Below the pieces are notes generated by a model. It was not told where the DNA came from and did no database searches. It saw only the letters and a program-made list of their open reading frames with translations. The position numbers and the translations under genes are program-made. A stretch of 64,000 nt of DNA from Sambucus nigra (Eukaryota > Streptophyta > Magnoliopsida > Dipsacales > Adoxaceae): NCBI GenBank assembly GCA_949130495.1, contig OX422213.1, forward strand, positions 207,407,160 through 207,471,159, given 5' to 3'. Below are positions 23,955 to 35,770 of this stretch, in pieces. The stretch's first letter is position 1; the number at the start of each line of letters is the position of its first letter.

Positions 23955-26941
23955 TGTGACACCCCGACTAATTAAATACCGGATAGCTACTCCTTTATTA
24001 AATTAATTCAAAATGCCAAGTTGGCTCAGTTAATAGCATCACTGTCGAAAACATTTTTAAAGATTACTAACCACCTAATATTTAAAAAGTAAGTTGCCAA
24101 ATTTTAATTAAAGTCCGATTAACATGCAACAAGTGTAATGAAGAAATAAATACACCATTCACCATACTGAAGTAATAATGAATAACCATCACAACAGAGT
24201 AAATAAAGTCTGGAGGAAAAACTCCTCACAACAATCCCATAACTGAAAAGTAAAACGAATACTAAACAATACAAGTCCAAGTCTGAAAACTGTAATAGAG
24301 GAATGTCTAATAGAAATGGGCAACATGCCCTACAAATGATAGATAATGACTCTGGAATCCAAAAGATAGAAGCGTCTACATGCAAATCCCTGTAGCTTCC
24401 ACCACCAGCTACAGCTCGTCACCTGAGTGAGAATCCTATGCTTGGTGTCCCTGTGGCTGGGCACCTAAAATGGTTTTACAAGAAAAAGATTTGAAAAGCA
24501 AATGGGTCAGAGCCCGAAAGTGGAGTTATATTTTAAAAACCTGCAAGTGCTTTAAAAACATTTAAAACATTAAATGCAAAATACATGTTAGGACGTGCAC
24601 TCACATGATATTCTCACATCTCGTCTAACTGTGCACTCCTAACGTAAGTACCCATCTACAACGGTATAAACCACTAGCTAAGTGACATCATAACTAGCTA
24701 GACTGTAATGGGACCTACCCTTATTACCCGGTTCTATAAACATACAACGCTCGTAATTAGATAGGGATTCAACGTAAACTCGGATACTCAATATGCAATA
24801 TATATATATATATCACTAACCCGTTATGTGATTCTCGAAACAATACTGAAGTTATATTCACAACATTAACATGGAGGTTCTTATTAATTAACTGTATATT
24901 AATCACATCATAAATATACAATACAAGCACCCCGAGAACTAAGCTGCGGTGCACACATACTCTGCTATCCATCCCGGTACATCACGTACATAAGGATTAC
25001 ATATTCCGAATCTCTCAGGAATAGTTTACCGATAACAACATCACAAATAATGGAGGCGAACACAGTCACCATCACATGGGTCACGCACATACCTACGCTC
25101 CCATGATCAGCGGACTTATTAATATCCCAATAAGTCTTTCTATGACTTATGTTCATCAAGGTACCAGTCTATATCCCCCCGTAGGCACACAAGGATTAGA
25201 GGGTCCTAAGCGAACGCAACCTCCCGTGATAGCAAGTATGGTAGGTATGTCATACACACAATCCATATACCAATACTAAGTAAACACACATCTTAGTAAT
25301 ACTGTATTTTAATCGTAGTACATATCGCATTCCCGTACTAACTTATAATTATTACAATTTATACTAATCCGATTTATCATCATACGCGCCATAATATATT
25401 CTCACGTCGTAGTAGACACTCACGTCTCAACCCAAACCGTACATTTAATGTAACTCTCGCATATAATTTACTCCTCATAATAGTCCAAAGGTCCCAAATC
25501 TATCTATATATCATCAAAGGAATACTATCTCTATCCTCGAACTAGTTCACGGGACCCCAAAAGTCAAAACAGTCCAAAAAGGCCCAAACTGCCACCTCGT
25601 TAGAAGTCTCGTTCGAACGAGACTGTTCGAACGAGTTTGGACTGTCAGCTCGTTAGAAGTCTCGTTCGAACGAGGCTGTTCGAACGAGATCCCAGTTCGT
25701 TCGAACGAACTGTCCCTTCTAACGATATCTCGTTCGAACGAGATATCGAACGAATTTCCTACTCGTTAGTAACGACTGGTCAACTCGTTAGAAGCTCGTT
25801 CGAACGAGTTCGTTCGAACGACCTGGGGGCTGCTTCTAACGAGCTACCAGCTCCGGCCCAGATTTTTCCAGAATACGTTTTTCACCATTTTTACTCCTCA
25901 AATCACCTCTAAAATTTATCCCAACGATTGTTTTAAAGTCTCTAAACAATCCTAAACATAATATACCCACATCCTATCACGTTTCTATGGATTTATTCAC
26001 CCTAATCATCAATCAATTTATAAATAATTAAACTTTTCCCCAATTCATTCATGAACATGAACCCTATAATTTGGAATCCTCAATTCATCAAATTAAATCC
26101 GTTTTTCTTTCACCCAATCATGTTATTACATCAGATTAATCGTCTCCAAACTATTCTACACGCAATTTATCCTCAATATTCAGAACCTAAGTCCAATTAA
26201 TCATGGGTTTTCATTTATCTCTTATATAAGATTGATTAACAAGGTTTCTAACATGGAAAAAGCATTCACTGCATAAGGAATGTAATTTAAATCACTTGCC
26301 TTGGTTTGATTTCTGGTTTTGGTGTAGATTTGATGAAGTTTTGTGCAGAATTTTCCTCTCTCCAAGCTTTTCCTCCAATGGTGGCTTAAGGTGGCTAGGG
26401 TTTGATTTGGGGAAGATTGTAAACCTAATGTTAGCCTCCGTAGCTTAAAGGGTTAATATGGGTTGGTTATGGGCTTAGAGGGTCAATATCCACATCAGAT
26501 TTACATCTCTAATTTTCGTCACTTTTAATTCCTCAAAATGTAAAATTACCAAAATACCTTTTAAGTTGCCGGTATGGCCTAAAAATACCCCGGGACCCAA
26601 ACTATACCCCCGGCTAGTGTTTTCTGACTATCTCGACCCTTCCGGACGCGTTGGCGCACTCAAAACGACCATACGGATTATAGATTTTAAATTCACTTTT
26701 ATTATCAAAATATTATACCGTGACGCGGCGGTCCCACGCGTCTCAACAAAATTTCTAAAATGCCGTATATAAATCCCACGACAAATTTTATAGTACCAAG
26801 TTCATATATAATCATATATGCACATAATCAAATACCAATTCGCATCACATTAGTATTTATAACCCGGATTAATTTCCAATTAATACGCATTTAATTAATT
26901 AATCCCATAAATAAATATAGCCAAAAGTACGGGGTATTACA
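23955..26941 (-). repeat. 3' LTR of the Tekay/Del-type chromovirus (2987 bp)
   Basis: Plus-strand ends are TGTGACACCCC and GGGGTATTACA. On the minus strand the LTR therefore starts TGTAATACCCC and ends GGGGTGTCACA, the usual termini of this lineage. Its first 398 bases match 31799-32196 with five differences, all transitions. Very long LTRs of about 3 kb are known in this lineage. The TTCGAA palindrome cluster at 25596-25845 is listed separately. The minus-strand outer flank cannot be checked for target duplication because the other LTR is truncated. Confidence 0.9.
25596..25845. repeat. Cluster of TTCGAA-centred palindromes inside the LTR
   Basis: Eight TTCGAA cores lie at 25612, 25626, 25665, 25679, 25700, 25733, 25799 and 25813. 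All but two (25626 and 25679) sit in full CGTTCGAACG palindromes, and most extend further, to CTCGTTCGAACGAG. The one at 25723-25748 is a perfect 26-bp palindrome. A CTCGTTAGAAG lead-in precedes three of them. The cluster lies about 1.1-1.35 kb from the minus-strand start of the LTR. Confidence 0.9.
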
Positions 26942-26953
26942 TACTTCCCCCCT
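26942..26953 (-). other. Polypurine tract of the Tekay element
   Basis: TACTTCCCCCCT on the plus strand (AGGGGGGAAGTA on the minus strand) lies between the end of the pol frame and the 3' LTR. Confidence 0.85.
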
Positions 26954-26983
26954 AATAACTGAATTTCGTCCCGAAATTCGAAA

Positions 26984-29900
26984 CTAGAAAGTACCTGCTA
27001 AAAATAACTCTGGATAACGTTCGCGCATCTCATCCTCGCGCTCCCATGTGGACTCCTCGACATTGTGATGTCGCCACTGAACACGCACTAACGGGACTAT
27101 CTTTGACCGCAGTTTCCTCTCGCTTCGGTCCAAAATAGTAATCGGCCCCTCCTCATAAGAGCTATCCGGCTGGAGATCGATGTCCTCCACAGCAATGTGA
27201 GAATGAGCCAAATTATCTCTAAGGTATTTCCTCAGCGAGGAAATATGGAACACGTCGTGAATCCGATGCAAATGTTCCGGCAACTCAAGTCTATACGCGA
27301 CCGGTCCGATCCGCTCAATAATAGGGAACGGCCCCACATACCTCGGTGCCAACTTCCCCTTCTTCCCGAAACGCATAATCCCCTTCATCGGAGATACCCT
27401 GAGCAAAACCTGGTCCCCCACTTGGAACTCCCTGAAAAATCTCTTCGCATCAGCATAACTCTTCTGCCTGTCTTGAGCTACCCGAATGCGACTTCGAATC
27501 AACTCAATCCTTGCCGAAGTATCTTGAATCACTTCTGGCCCAAGTAGTTTGTTGTCCCCCACCTCCAACCAACATGCTGGGGAACGACAAGGTCTACCGT
27601 ACAATGCCTCAAATGGAGCCATGCCAATCGTGAACTGATAGGAGTTGTTGTAAGCAAACTCCACCAGTGGGAGGTACTGCTCCCATCCACCCCCGAAGTC
27701 TATAATGCACATGCGTAGCATGTCCTCCAACATCTGATTGGTGCGCTCTGTCTGCCCATCGGTCTGCGGATGATAAGCCGTACTCAATCGCAATTCCGTG
27801 CCCATGGCCTCCTAGAAACTCTCCCAAAATCTCGAAACAAATATCTTGTCTCTGTCAGACACGATATTCAGGGGTACACCGTGAAGTCTCACAACCTCTG
27901 AAATGAAGAGCTGGGCGTACTGTCCCGCAGTGTAGTCAGTCCTTACTGGTAAGAAGTGAGCGACCTTGGACAACCTGTCCACAATTACCCAAACGGAGTC
28001 GTGACCCCTCTGCGACGGAGGCAACCCCGTGATAAAGTCCATGGATATGCTCTCCCACATCCACACCGGAACCTCCAATGGCTGTAGCAATCCTGCTGGT
28101 TTCTGATGATCCACTTTTACAAGCTGACAAGTGGCGCATTTCGAAACAAACTCAGCGATATCCCTCTTCATACCACTCCACCAATACTGGCGTCTCATGT
28201 CCTGGTACATTTTGTCCCCTCCGGGATGTACCGCGAACCGTGAGCCGTGCGACTCTGCCATCACGTCGTGTCGCAATTCTTCCCCTTCCCGAACTACCAA
28301 TCTCCCATTGAAGCGTAATCCCCCGTCTGAGCTAACAGTATAGGATTCGGCTCCCTCTGCTAGTAATCGAACTATCTGCTCCTGACAGAACGAGTCATTA
28401 GCCTGTGCCCGTACTACCTTCGTGACAATCTGCGGTGTAACGGTCATCACAGACATGAAAGATCGGGCCACTGCATCCTAGTGTCCTAATTCCTTCCACT
28501 TGGCCTTCCACACCTCTGCCACCTCATCTGCTGGCCTACGGATCAACGCGTCTGCTACCACGTTAGCCTTACCCGGGTGGTACTGGATGTCAAACTGGTA
28601 GTCTTTCACAAACTCAAGCCACCTACGCTGCCGCATATTCAGCTCCTTCTGCGTGAACAGGTATTGTAGGGACTTGTGGTCCGTGAACAGTTGGAACTTC
28701 TCCCCCAAAAGATAGTGCCTCCAAATCCGTAGGGCAAATACTACCGCTGCCAACTCCAAATCATGCGTGGGGTAATTCTTCTCGTGAGGCTTAAGCTTAC
28801 GGGAAGCATAAGCTATGGCCTGTCTCTCCTGCTGCAATACACCTCCAAGTCCTTGCAAAGACGCGTCGGTGTAAACCAAATACTCAACTCCCGGTCTCGG
28901 CAATGCTAACACAGGTGCTGAGGTCAATTTGTCCTTCAATTCATCGAATGCCAACTGATAGGCATCACTCCAGATGTATGGCACACCCTTACGAGTAAGA
29001 TGTGTCAAAGGACCTGCTATCTCCGAGAAACCCTGAATAAACCTCCTGTAGTATCCTGCTAAACCCAAGAAACTACGAATCTCCGTTGGTGTCGTGGGCT
29101 GTCCCCACTCCCTCACCGCTGACACTTTCCCCGGATCAACGGATATCCCTTGGTCGGAAATGATGTGACCCAAGAACTGGACTTCCTTCAACCAAAACCC
29201 GCACTTCTCATATTTTGCATACAAATCGTTCTGACGAAGTGTCTGCAAAACCTGCCTCAAATGCTCGGCGTGCTCCTCCTCCGTCTGAGAGTAAACCAGA
29301 ATGTCATCAATGAAGACAATGACGAACTGATCTAGGAACTCCCTGAACACTCTGTTCATCAGGCCCATAAACACTGCTGGAGCGTTGGTCAAGCCGAAAG
29401 GCATAACCCGAAACTCGTAAGAACCATATCTCGATAAAAACGCAGTCTTCGAGACATCCTCCTCCCTGATACGCAACTGATGGTAACCCGACCTCAAGTC
29501 AATCTTCGAGAAGAAATAAGCTCCCCTCAACTGGTCCAATAAGTCATCGATTCGAGGCAACGGATACTTATTCCGTATCGTGACCTTATTCAACTCTCGG
29601 TAGTCCACACACAATCTCAGTGAACCGTCACTCTTCTTCACAAACAAAACTGGAGCGCCCCAAGGTGAGGTACTCCTGCGAATAAAGCCCTGTCCTAACA
29701 GCTGCTCTATCTGATCCCGTAGCTCTCTCATCTCAGCTGGAGCCATACGGTACGGTGCGCGTGCTATAGGTCTCGTACCCGGTAGCAAATCTATAACGAA
29801 GTCTATCTCTCGACTGGGTGGTAAGCCTGGTATCTCCTGAAACACATCCGAATACTCCCTGACAACCGGGATCGAATCTAAAGGAATAACAACCTCCTTA

Positions 29901-31615
29901 GAGGTATCCTCCTCTATGTAATACAGATGAGCGGTCGATCCTCCCTCTGGGCGAGGCATCGCCACTACAAACATCTCTTGCCCCGGAATGGAAAAAACAA
30001 TGCTTCCGCTGAAGCAATCAATCATGGCCCTATATGCTACGAGCCAATCCATACCGATGATCACATCGTGAACATGCATGTCTAATACTAACATGTCCGC
30101 AGGTAATACCAAACCACCAACCTCTACCCCCACTCCCCGGCATATAAAGAATATAAGTGACCCACTCCCCAACGGTGAGTCGACACACGTCACTGTGCTC
30201 TCTGCCGTAGCTAACAATCCTAAAGCTTTCGCGAAGTGTGTAGCTATAAAACAATGTGTAGCACCCGTATCAAATAACACCCGACCCATAGTGCCATGGA
30301 TAGGAAACGTACCCTCGATCGCGGGCGGTGCCTGTGGAACTGCAGCCTGGTGAACGTTGTAGACACGTCCATACTGTAGCTGCCCCTGCTGTACTGGGAC
30401 GGCTGGAATGGGTGGCAATGCTGCCATCTGTGGCGGTGCGGGAAGAGCGGCGGGAAACATGGGTCTCTGTGGCTCCTGGCGAGCACCCTGCTGCTGCTGT
30501 GGGGCCCTGCCCCTATCAGGACAATCCTGCTTCTTATGGCCAGTCTTGCCACAAGTGAAGCACTTCCCTGGGAAGTTCCCTCCTCTCTGCCCTTGCTGAC
30601 CCCGGCCTTGGTGGCCGTTACCGTTCCTCCCTTGGCCCTGCTGGCCCTGGTGAAACTGCTGCCCATTCTGCCCCTGTTGGCCCTGCTGGCCGTTTGGACC
30701 CTGATGGCCCTGACGGAAACCCCCTTGTCCTTGCCTGTAATTCCCTGACCGGAACCTCTTATTATCCCCCTGCTGGGAGCCCTGCTCAGTCTGTCTCTGC
30801 CCCTGACCAGATTGTGCCCCGCTGGCACTATGTCCTCCAGTCCTGCCCTGCTGGCTAGACTCTTCCGACCTCTTACCCTCGGTCATGTGAAAACGGTGGT
30901 CCTGGCAGTGCAACAATGCAGCGTTAACCACATCAGAATACGTGGCCAACGATAGGTTCCCTAGCAGATGCTGACGGATCCTCCAATTCAACCCATCAGT
31001 AAACTTCTCAATCTTCTTCTTCTCTGTTGGTATCTCGTCTGGAACGATATTCAACAGATTAGTAAACTCGGCCTCATACTCGGCCACTGTCTTGCCCTCC
31101 TGCCTCAGACTCATAAGCTTTCTCCTCATTTATGTATGAACTGCGGATGGAAAGTACTTGCGGTCAAACCGCACCCAGAACTCCTGAATCGTGAGGGTAT
31201 CCCTCTCCTCCGCGGTGGTAATAGACTCCCACCACTGTAGCGCAGATCCAACTAGCTTGAAAGTAGCTAGCACCTGCTTCTGAACATCAGTGCACTCATG
31301 CATCCTCAAGTGCCTCTGCATGTCTTTCCTCCATTGGCTCGAGATAACCACATCTGAGCTTCTTGCAAACTCTGGCGGATGCGCTTTCTGAAAAGCGTCA
31401 CGTACACGTTCCCAAGCAGACGGGAATGCATTAAACTGAACTGGCGTGGCAACCGGCGCCTGAGGTGGTGCCTGCTGAATCACGGCAATCGCGGCATTTA
31501 CCGCTTGGGCTACTATAGCAGCAACCTCAGCGGCGTTCATCATGCCCTGAACTGGAGCGGGCTGGGGTTCGGGCGTTGCATCCCTGGGAACTCGTCGTGC
31601 ACGTCGTGGAGGCAT
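26984..31615 (-). pseudogene. Tekay/Del-type chromovirus gag-pol polyprotein with three in-frame stops
   Basis: A single minus frame of 1544 codons from ATG 31615 (MPPRRARRVPRD) to the stop at 26984. Order by residue: capsid about 70-220; a Gln/Gly-rich linker 250-350; zinc knuckle [14 protein letters not shown] 352-365; protease FDTGATHCF near 449; RT with [23 protein letters not shown] and catalytic FIDDILVYS near 768; and RNase H with YTDAS near 916 and [10 protein letters not shown]. Integrase follows, with an HPGG...CATCQ zinc-binding part (about 1130-1165), MDFITGLP, SDRD near 1255 and TERTNQ. The C-terminal [20 protein letters not shown] is a group II chromodomain that guides integration to heterochromatin. 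Stops occur at residues 162 (TAA, 31132-31130), 1046 (TAG, 28480-28478) and 1268 (TAG, 27814-27812). No frameshift was found. All other catalytic motifs are present. It is recently dead or nearly so. Confidence 0.92.
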
Positions 31616-31780
31616 CTGAAATAAGAACAAAGTTTATAAGTTCACGGTTTATAAACTTAATATAGCTGAAGAACGAAGCATACACAAAAAGAGTACAACA
31701 GTCCTAAAATATAGGGCTCTATATCAAAGAAACGTAGCGGAAACATAATAGCCGTACAGATCCTAAAGGACACTAGAACC

Positions 31781-31796
31781 TGATGCTCTGATACCA
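31781..31796 (-). other. Primer binding site of the Tekay element
   Basis: TGATGCTCTGATACCA on the plus strand, i.e. TGGTATCAGAGCATCA on the minus strand, is complementary to initiator Met tRNA. It lies two bases from the 5' LTR. Confidence 0.9.
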
Positions 31797-31798
31797 CC

Positions 31799-32196
31799 TG
31801 TGACACCCCGACTAATTAAATACCGGGTAGCTACTCCTTTATTAAATTAATTCAAAATGCCAAGTTGGCTCAGTTAATAGCATCACTGTCGAAAATATTT
31901 TTAAAGATTACTAACCACCTAGTATTTAAAAAGTAAGTTGCCAAATTTTAATTAAAGTCCGATTAACATGCAACAAGTGTAATGAAGAAATAAATACACC
32001 ATTCACCATACTGAAGTAATAATGAATAACCATCACAATAGAGTAAATAAAGTCTGGAGGAAAAACTCCTCACAACAATCCCATAACTGAAAAGTAAAAC
32101 GAATACTAAACAATACAAGTCCAAGTCTGAAAACTGTAATAGAGGAATGTCTAATAGAAATGGGCAACATGCCCTACAAATGATAGATAGTGACTC
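31799..32196 (-). repeat. Truncated 5' LTR of the Tekay element (398 bp left)
   Basis: Identical in layout to 23955-24352 and then abruptly unrelated. The last shared bases are GACTC. The missing roughly 2.6 kb includes the whole promoter side of this LTR, so the element cannot be transcribed from its own 5' LTR. Confidence 0.9.
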
Positions 32197-32259
32197 CTAC
32201 AGGCATCCCTATCAGTCTTTTAAAGTTTTACGCACTCCTACAGGCATCCCTATCAGTCT
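32193..32259. repeat. 41-bp direct duplication at the LTR breakpoint
   Basis: ACTCCTACAGGCATCCCTAT and its next six bases occur at 32193-32218 and again at 32234-32259. The first copy begins with the last bases of the truncated LTR. Confidence 0.9.
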
Positions 32260-35030
32260 CTTATATTTTTGTAGATCCAAAATTAATAGTTTTCTGTTGG
32301 TTTGGATTGTTCATACTTAGGGTTGTTCATAGTGTTGATAGTTTATTGACTTGGTTTTTGAAAGAAATATAAAAAAACTTGACGACCCTACATAGCTCTA
32401 ATACCGATTACCAACAATGTAAGACCAATAAACTTTCTTTCCTTTCTCCGCAACCCTACCGTAAGTCCGTTTCCCATTTTGAAAATCTAAGCTTTACGGG
32501 TTCAATTTTTTTTTATCTATTTTTGAAAAACTGATGTTTGATTTTCAATATCTGTGATTTTTTCAGGAATTGCGACTCTCATTTTAGTTCCAGATTGAGG
32601 GGTACGAGTCTTCATTTTCAGGTCCATTTTTGTTATTGATTGATCCATTTTTTATGTTCATTTATGTGTACAAATGGATCCATATATGTTGGATATATTG
32701 ATGCTTTTTGTATCGATCCTAAAAAACATTTATATGGAATTATATACCTTATTGTTTTCTAATTTTGATATTGGATTTTTTCTATTGAAATATTCATCGT
32801 ATGGCTATAGATCCACACATGTAATGTTTTTTTTATCATTTAATTGTTGTTTGAGTTTTTTTTTTTAAACAACCTATTGTTTTGAATTGTTAGTATATGG
32901 AAGGTAATTTATACACTCAGTTCGTTGTCTATATTATTTTATATACCAATTATAGGAAAATAAATAGAGCAACATGAAAGGGTAGAAGATTCTTTTCTCT
33001 ATATTTTTTTTTTTTATGTTTTGGCTTATTTTTCGTTGGGTCGAAACATGTTCTTTCTTTATATTGTGTTTCTTTTGTAGATAAGGTTAAGAGACTCAAA
33101 TGTTTTTATGTTCTGTGTTCTTATTGACAATAATTTATTTCATTGAAGATTTTTAAATTGATGATATATTGTTAATTGGTTTAGGTTTTATGCATAGAAG
33201 AAAATAAGAATTCTAACTGTTGTAGAACAAATCATTCTAATAGTGGCATTTTTATTATTATTATTTAATAGCAGCATTTTTATGCATAGAAAATATCAAG
33301 AATTCTCAATATTGCTAATTGGTTTAGGTTTTATGCATATGACTTTTGCTTTTTTTCCTCACTGGAAATATCAACTCTAATTTTTCTTCACTTTATGTTT
33401 TGGTTTCGGGATTTTGCACCAGTTCATGTATTTCTTTGCTATCCTATAACTGCTGGAACAGATAACGTGTGATTGTATTTCGTGTGTTCATTTATTTTGG
33501 TGTGTGTTTCATATTATCTATTGTACCATATTCTCATGCATTTTCTAAATTGGATTTGTTTTTCATTTCAGGTTATTCGGGTTTCAGATATATGTTGGAA
33601 ATTTAGGTATCAGTATCCTTCTTTGACTAGAAGTTGGTTATAATTCGATTTTGCTATTGTTTAAAACACACTGTGCATCTCATTACTGCTTATAATTTGT
33701 TGTTCAACTTCACATTTAATATTATAGGCCTTGACTAATTCATTATTTAAACTACAATGTTTTACACTCAGTGTTTATTGACTTAATTTGTATTGATGTT
33801 GTTTAAGCTTTGGAATGAGCATTGTTTAGACATAATTTGTATATTGTGTATCATTTGGAGTTTGGAGTTTGAATTTTACCCACCATTTAGAAATAAACAC
33901 GATCCGTTTCAAACATGCCCACATATTGTGCATTATGTAGTAAATTAGGTCATGCTCAAGACCATTTTATTATTGCTAAACCAGGTGCAACAAGGTGGAG
34001 GTTAACAGAAAGGTGTTTGACAAAAAGGTGTTGATCATGACGAGATGAAGGGTGTTTTTTTTTCTATTTTAGGTTATTCGAGTTTCAGTTATATGTTGGA
34101 AATTTAGGTGTCATTATTCTTCTCTGACTAGAATTTGGTTAAAATTCAGTTTCTCTATTATTTAAAACACACTGTTTGCCACATATAATTTGTTATTCAA
34201 GTTCACATTTAATATTATATTTGTCAATAGGGTTGGAGAAAACTCAACTATAGAGATATCTGAAAGTGAAGAAGGTTGATCAACAATTTAGGGAAAGGCC
34301 TTCTACACCAAGTGAGTGTGAAGAATACATGAATCTAAATCTGCAGTCCAATAAAAATCTTACTAAAGAAATTGAAAAATATGTCTGACTCAATGGTTTG
34401 GGGGGGGGGGGGAACTCATTATGAAGCGGATCCTAGATTTGTAGCATACGACTCGGAGTTCAATTAAGCCCAGTTCAGCTCCTAACAAGGTCAATAAGGT
34501 CTAATTCCAAGTCTAACTCCAATTCTTCTTCCTCTAAATCCAAATGATTATTTTTTTAGTTTAGAATGCCAAGGGCATTGACAATAAGCCCACTAGAAAA
34601 AGGATAAAAAATTTGTGTAAAACTCATTACATCTCATTCCTTACTATTTTGGATCCTATGATTGGAGGTGGTAGGATAGAAGAATTTAATAAAACTATTT
34701 GTTTTAAAATGAAGGTTTGTCTTGGTGTACACTACGGTAGGCATGAGTATTCAAATTAATTTCAGTCAATCTCTATTCTCCGATTTCCATTTTGCATTTA
34801 ATTTCATGATCATGGATTTTCACTTAATTTTGTTTTCTTGCTGATTATGTTGTATATGAACTCTATATTTCTAGAAATGGTTGAATTGGAGGTGATCATC
34901 AGGTTTTTACTTTGTTTCTTAAGCTGATTTCACTTTCTAATCACATCATTATGATTTCAGTTGATAGTATTTTAATAGTTTACCCTATTGTGCTTTTTTT
35001 TAAAGTTAATTTAATAAATAATGATTTTGC
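32260..35030. other. Unassigned T-rich stretch with an internal duplication
   Basis: No long frame. Intron-like composition and several splice-like junctions (ACC/GTAAGT near 32460, TTTTTCAG near 32574, TTTCAG near 33571). A block at 33571-33727 (GGTTATTCGGGTTTCAGATA onward) is repeated, diverged, at 34072-34219. A zinc-knuckle-like text CALCSKLGHAQDHF can be read near 33918-33970 but is isolated. A run of 12 G lies near 34400. Confidence 0.4.
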
Positions 35031-35039
35031 AGGGGTTCA

Positions 35040-35218
35040 ATGACGAAATGAACCGTAGCACTTATATGTTGCAGGGGTTATAGGCATTTCTACATTTTAC
35101 CCAGCTATAGGCACTGCTGCATTCTACCCAGTTACTGCTGCAGTTGGAATGATTTGGTTACTGCAGCAGTTATAGGCACTGCTGCATTCTACCCAGTTAT
35201 AGGCACTGTTGTATAAGC
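35040..35218. repeat. Short tandem repeat of GGCACTGCTGCATTCTACCCAG type
   Basis: Four to five imperfect copies of a unit reading GTTATAGGCACTGCTGCATT followed by CTACCCA, some with an inserted GTTACTGCTGCAGTTGG segment. It directly abuts the helicase fragment. Confidence 0.8.
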
Positions 35219-35403
35219 CTGGAGGCAATGGAGGAGGCAAAGTAGTTGTTTTTTTCATATTGAGTGATGTTAGTTTCGAGATTCCAGAAATATAAAAGTC
35301 ATGTACTTCCATCGATTAAACCCTTCCAGGGTTGTGGCAGAGTTGGATCATCAGGTGCATAACTGGGACCAAGGGAAGATGGTGTTGTCTCAGTAGTTGC
35401 CAT
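35219..35403 (-). pseudogene. N-terminal WW-domain fragment of a DRH1/RH14-type DEAD-box RNA helicase
   Basis: From ATG 35403 the minus strand reads [20 protein letters not shown], then [14 protein letters not shown], a TGA stop (35301-35299), LLYFWNLETNITQYEK and, after a one-base frameshift in a run of A, TTTLPPPLPPG. This is the opening of plant DEAD-box helicases with an N-terminal WW domain (DRH1/RH14, RH40, RH46 group): the PTLPxPWKGLxDG core, aromatic YFW and the proline run after it. The stop replaces the Gly expected between ST and LLYFW. The helicase core is absent. On the downstream (lower-coordinate) side a tandem repeat replaces the rest. It is a fragment, perhaps captured by a transposon, since a Helitron 3' end lies 2.1 kb away. 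Confidence 0.75.
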
Positions 35404-35739
35404 GATTAGTTGTTATACCAACAAGAAGAAAAACCAAAGCGTAAGTAATTTTACTGCAACTTCCAATACCACCTACTTCACAACAAAAATGTAAGACGAA
35501 AATTTAACCTCAATTATTTCATAAGTTACAATGTTAACTTGATGTTTAAAATTGATCAATTCCATCCATCCGTCACATCTCCGTTAGGAGACTTGAAGAA
35601 ATGGAACGAAATGGATGATTGGGCATTCTGTGTGGAATTATATCGAACGTAATCTAGACAGATGGCTAAAGTCGATTAATTTTCAAATATTAGATTTACA
35701 GTTCAACTTTTATAATATGTGATCGAAAATTGAAAATGA

Positions 35740-35770
<31 letters not shown>

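Noticed and set aside
27197..31624. Numerous plus-strand frames across the Tekay gag-pol
   Set aside because: Shadows of the minus-strand polyprotein, which contains all catalytic motifs.
33918..33970. Zinc-knuckle-like CALCSKLGHAQDHF
   Set aside because: Isolated motif lacking the last Cys, with stops around it; probably chance or too decayed to assign.
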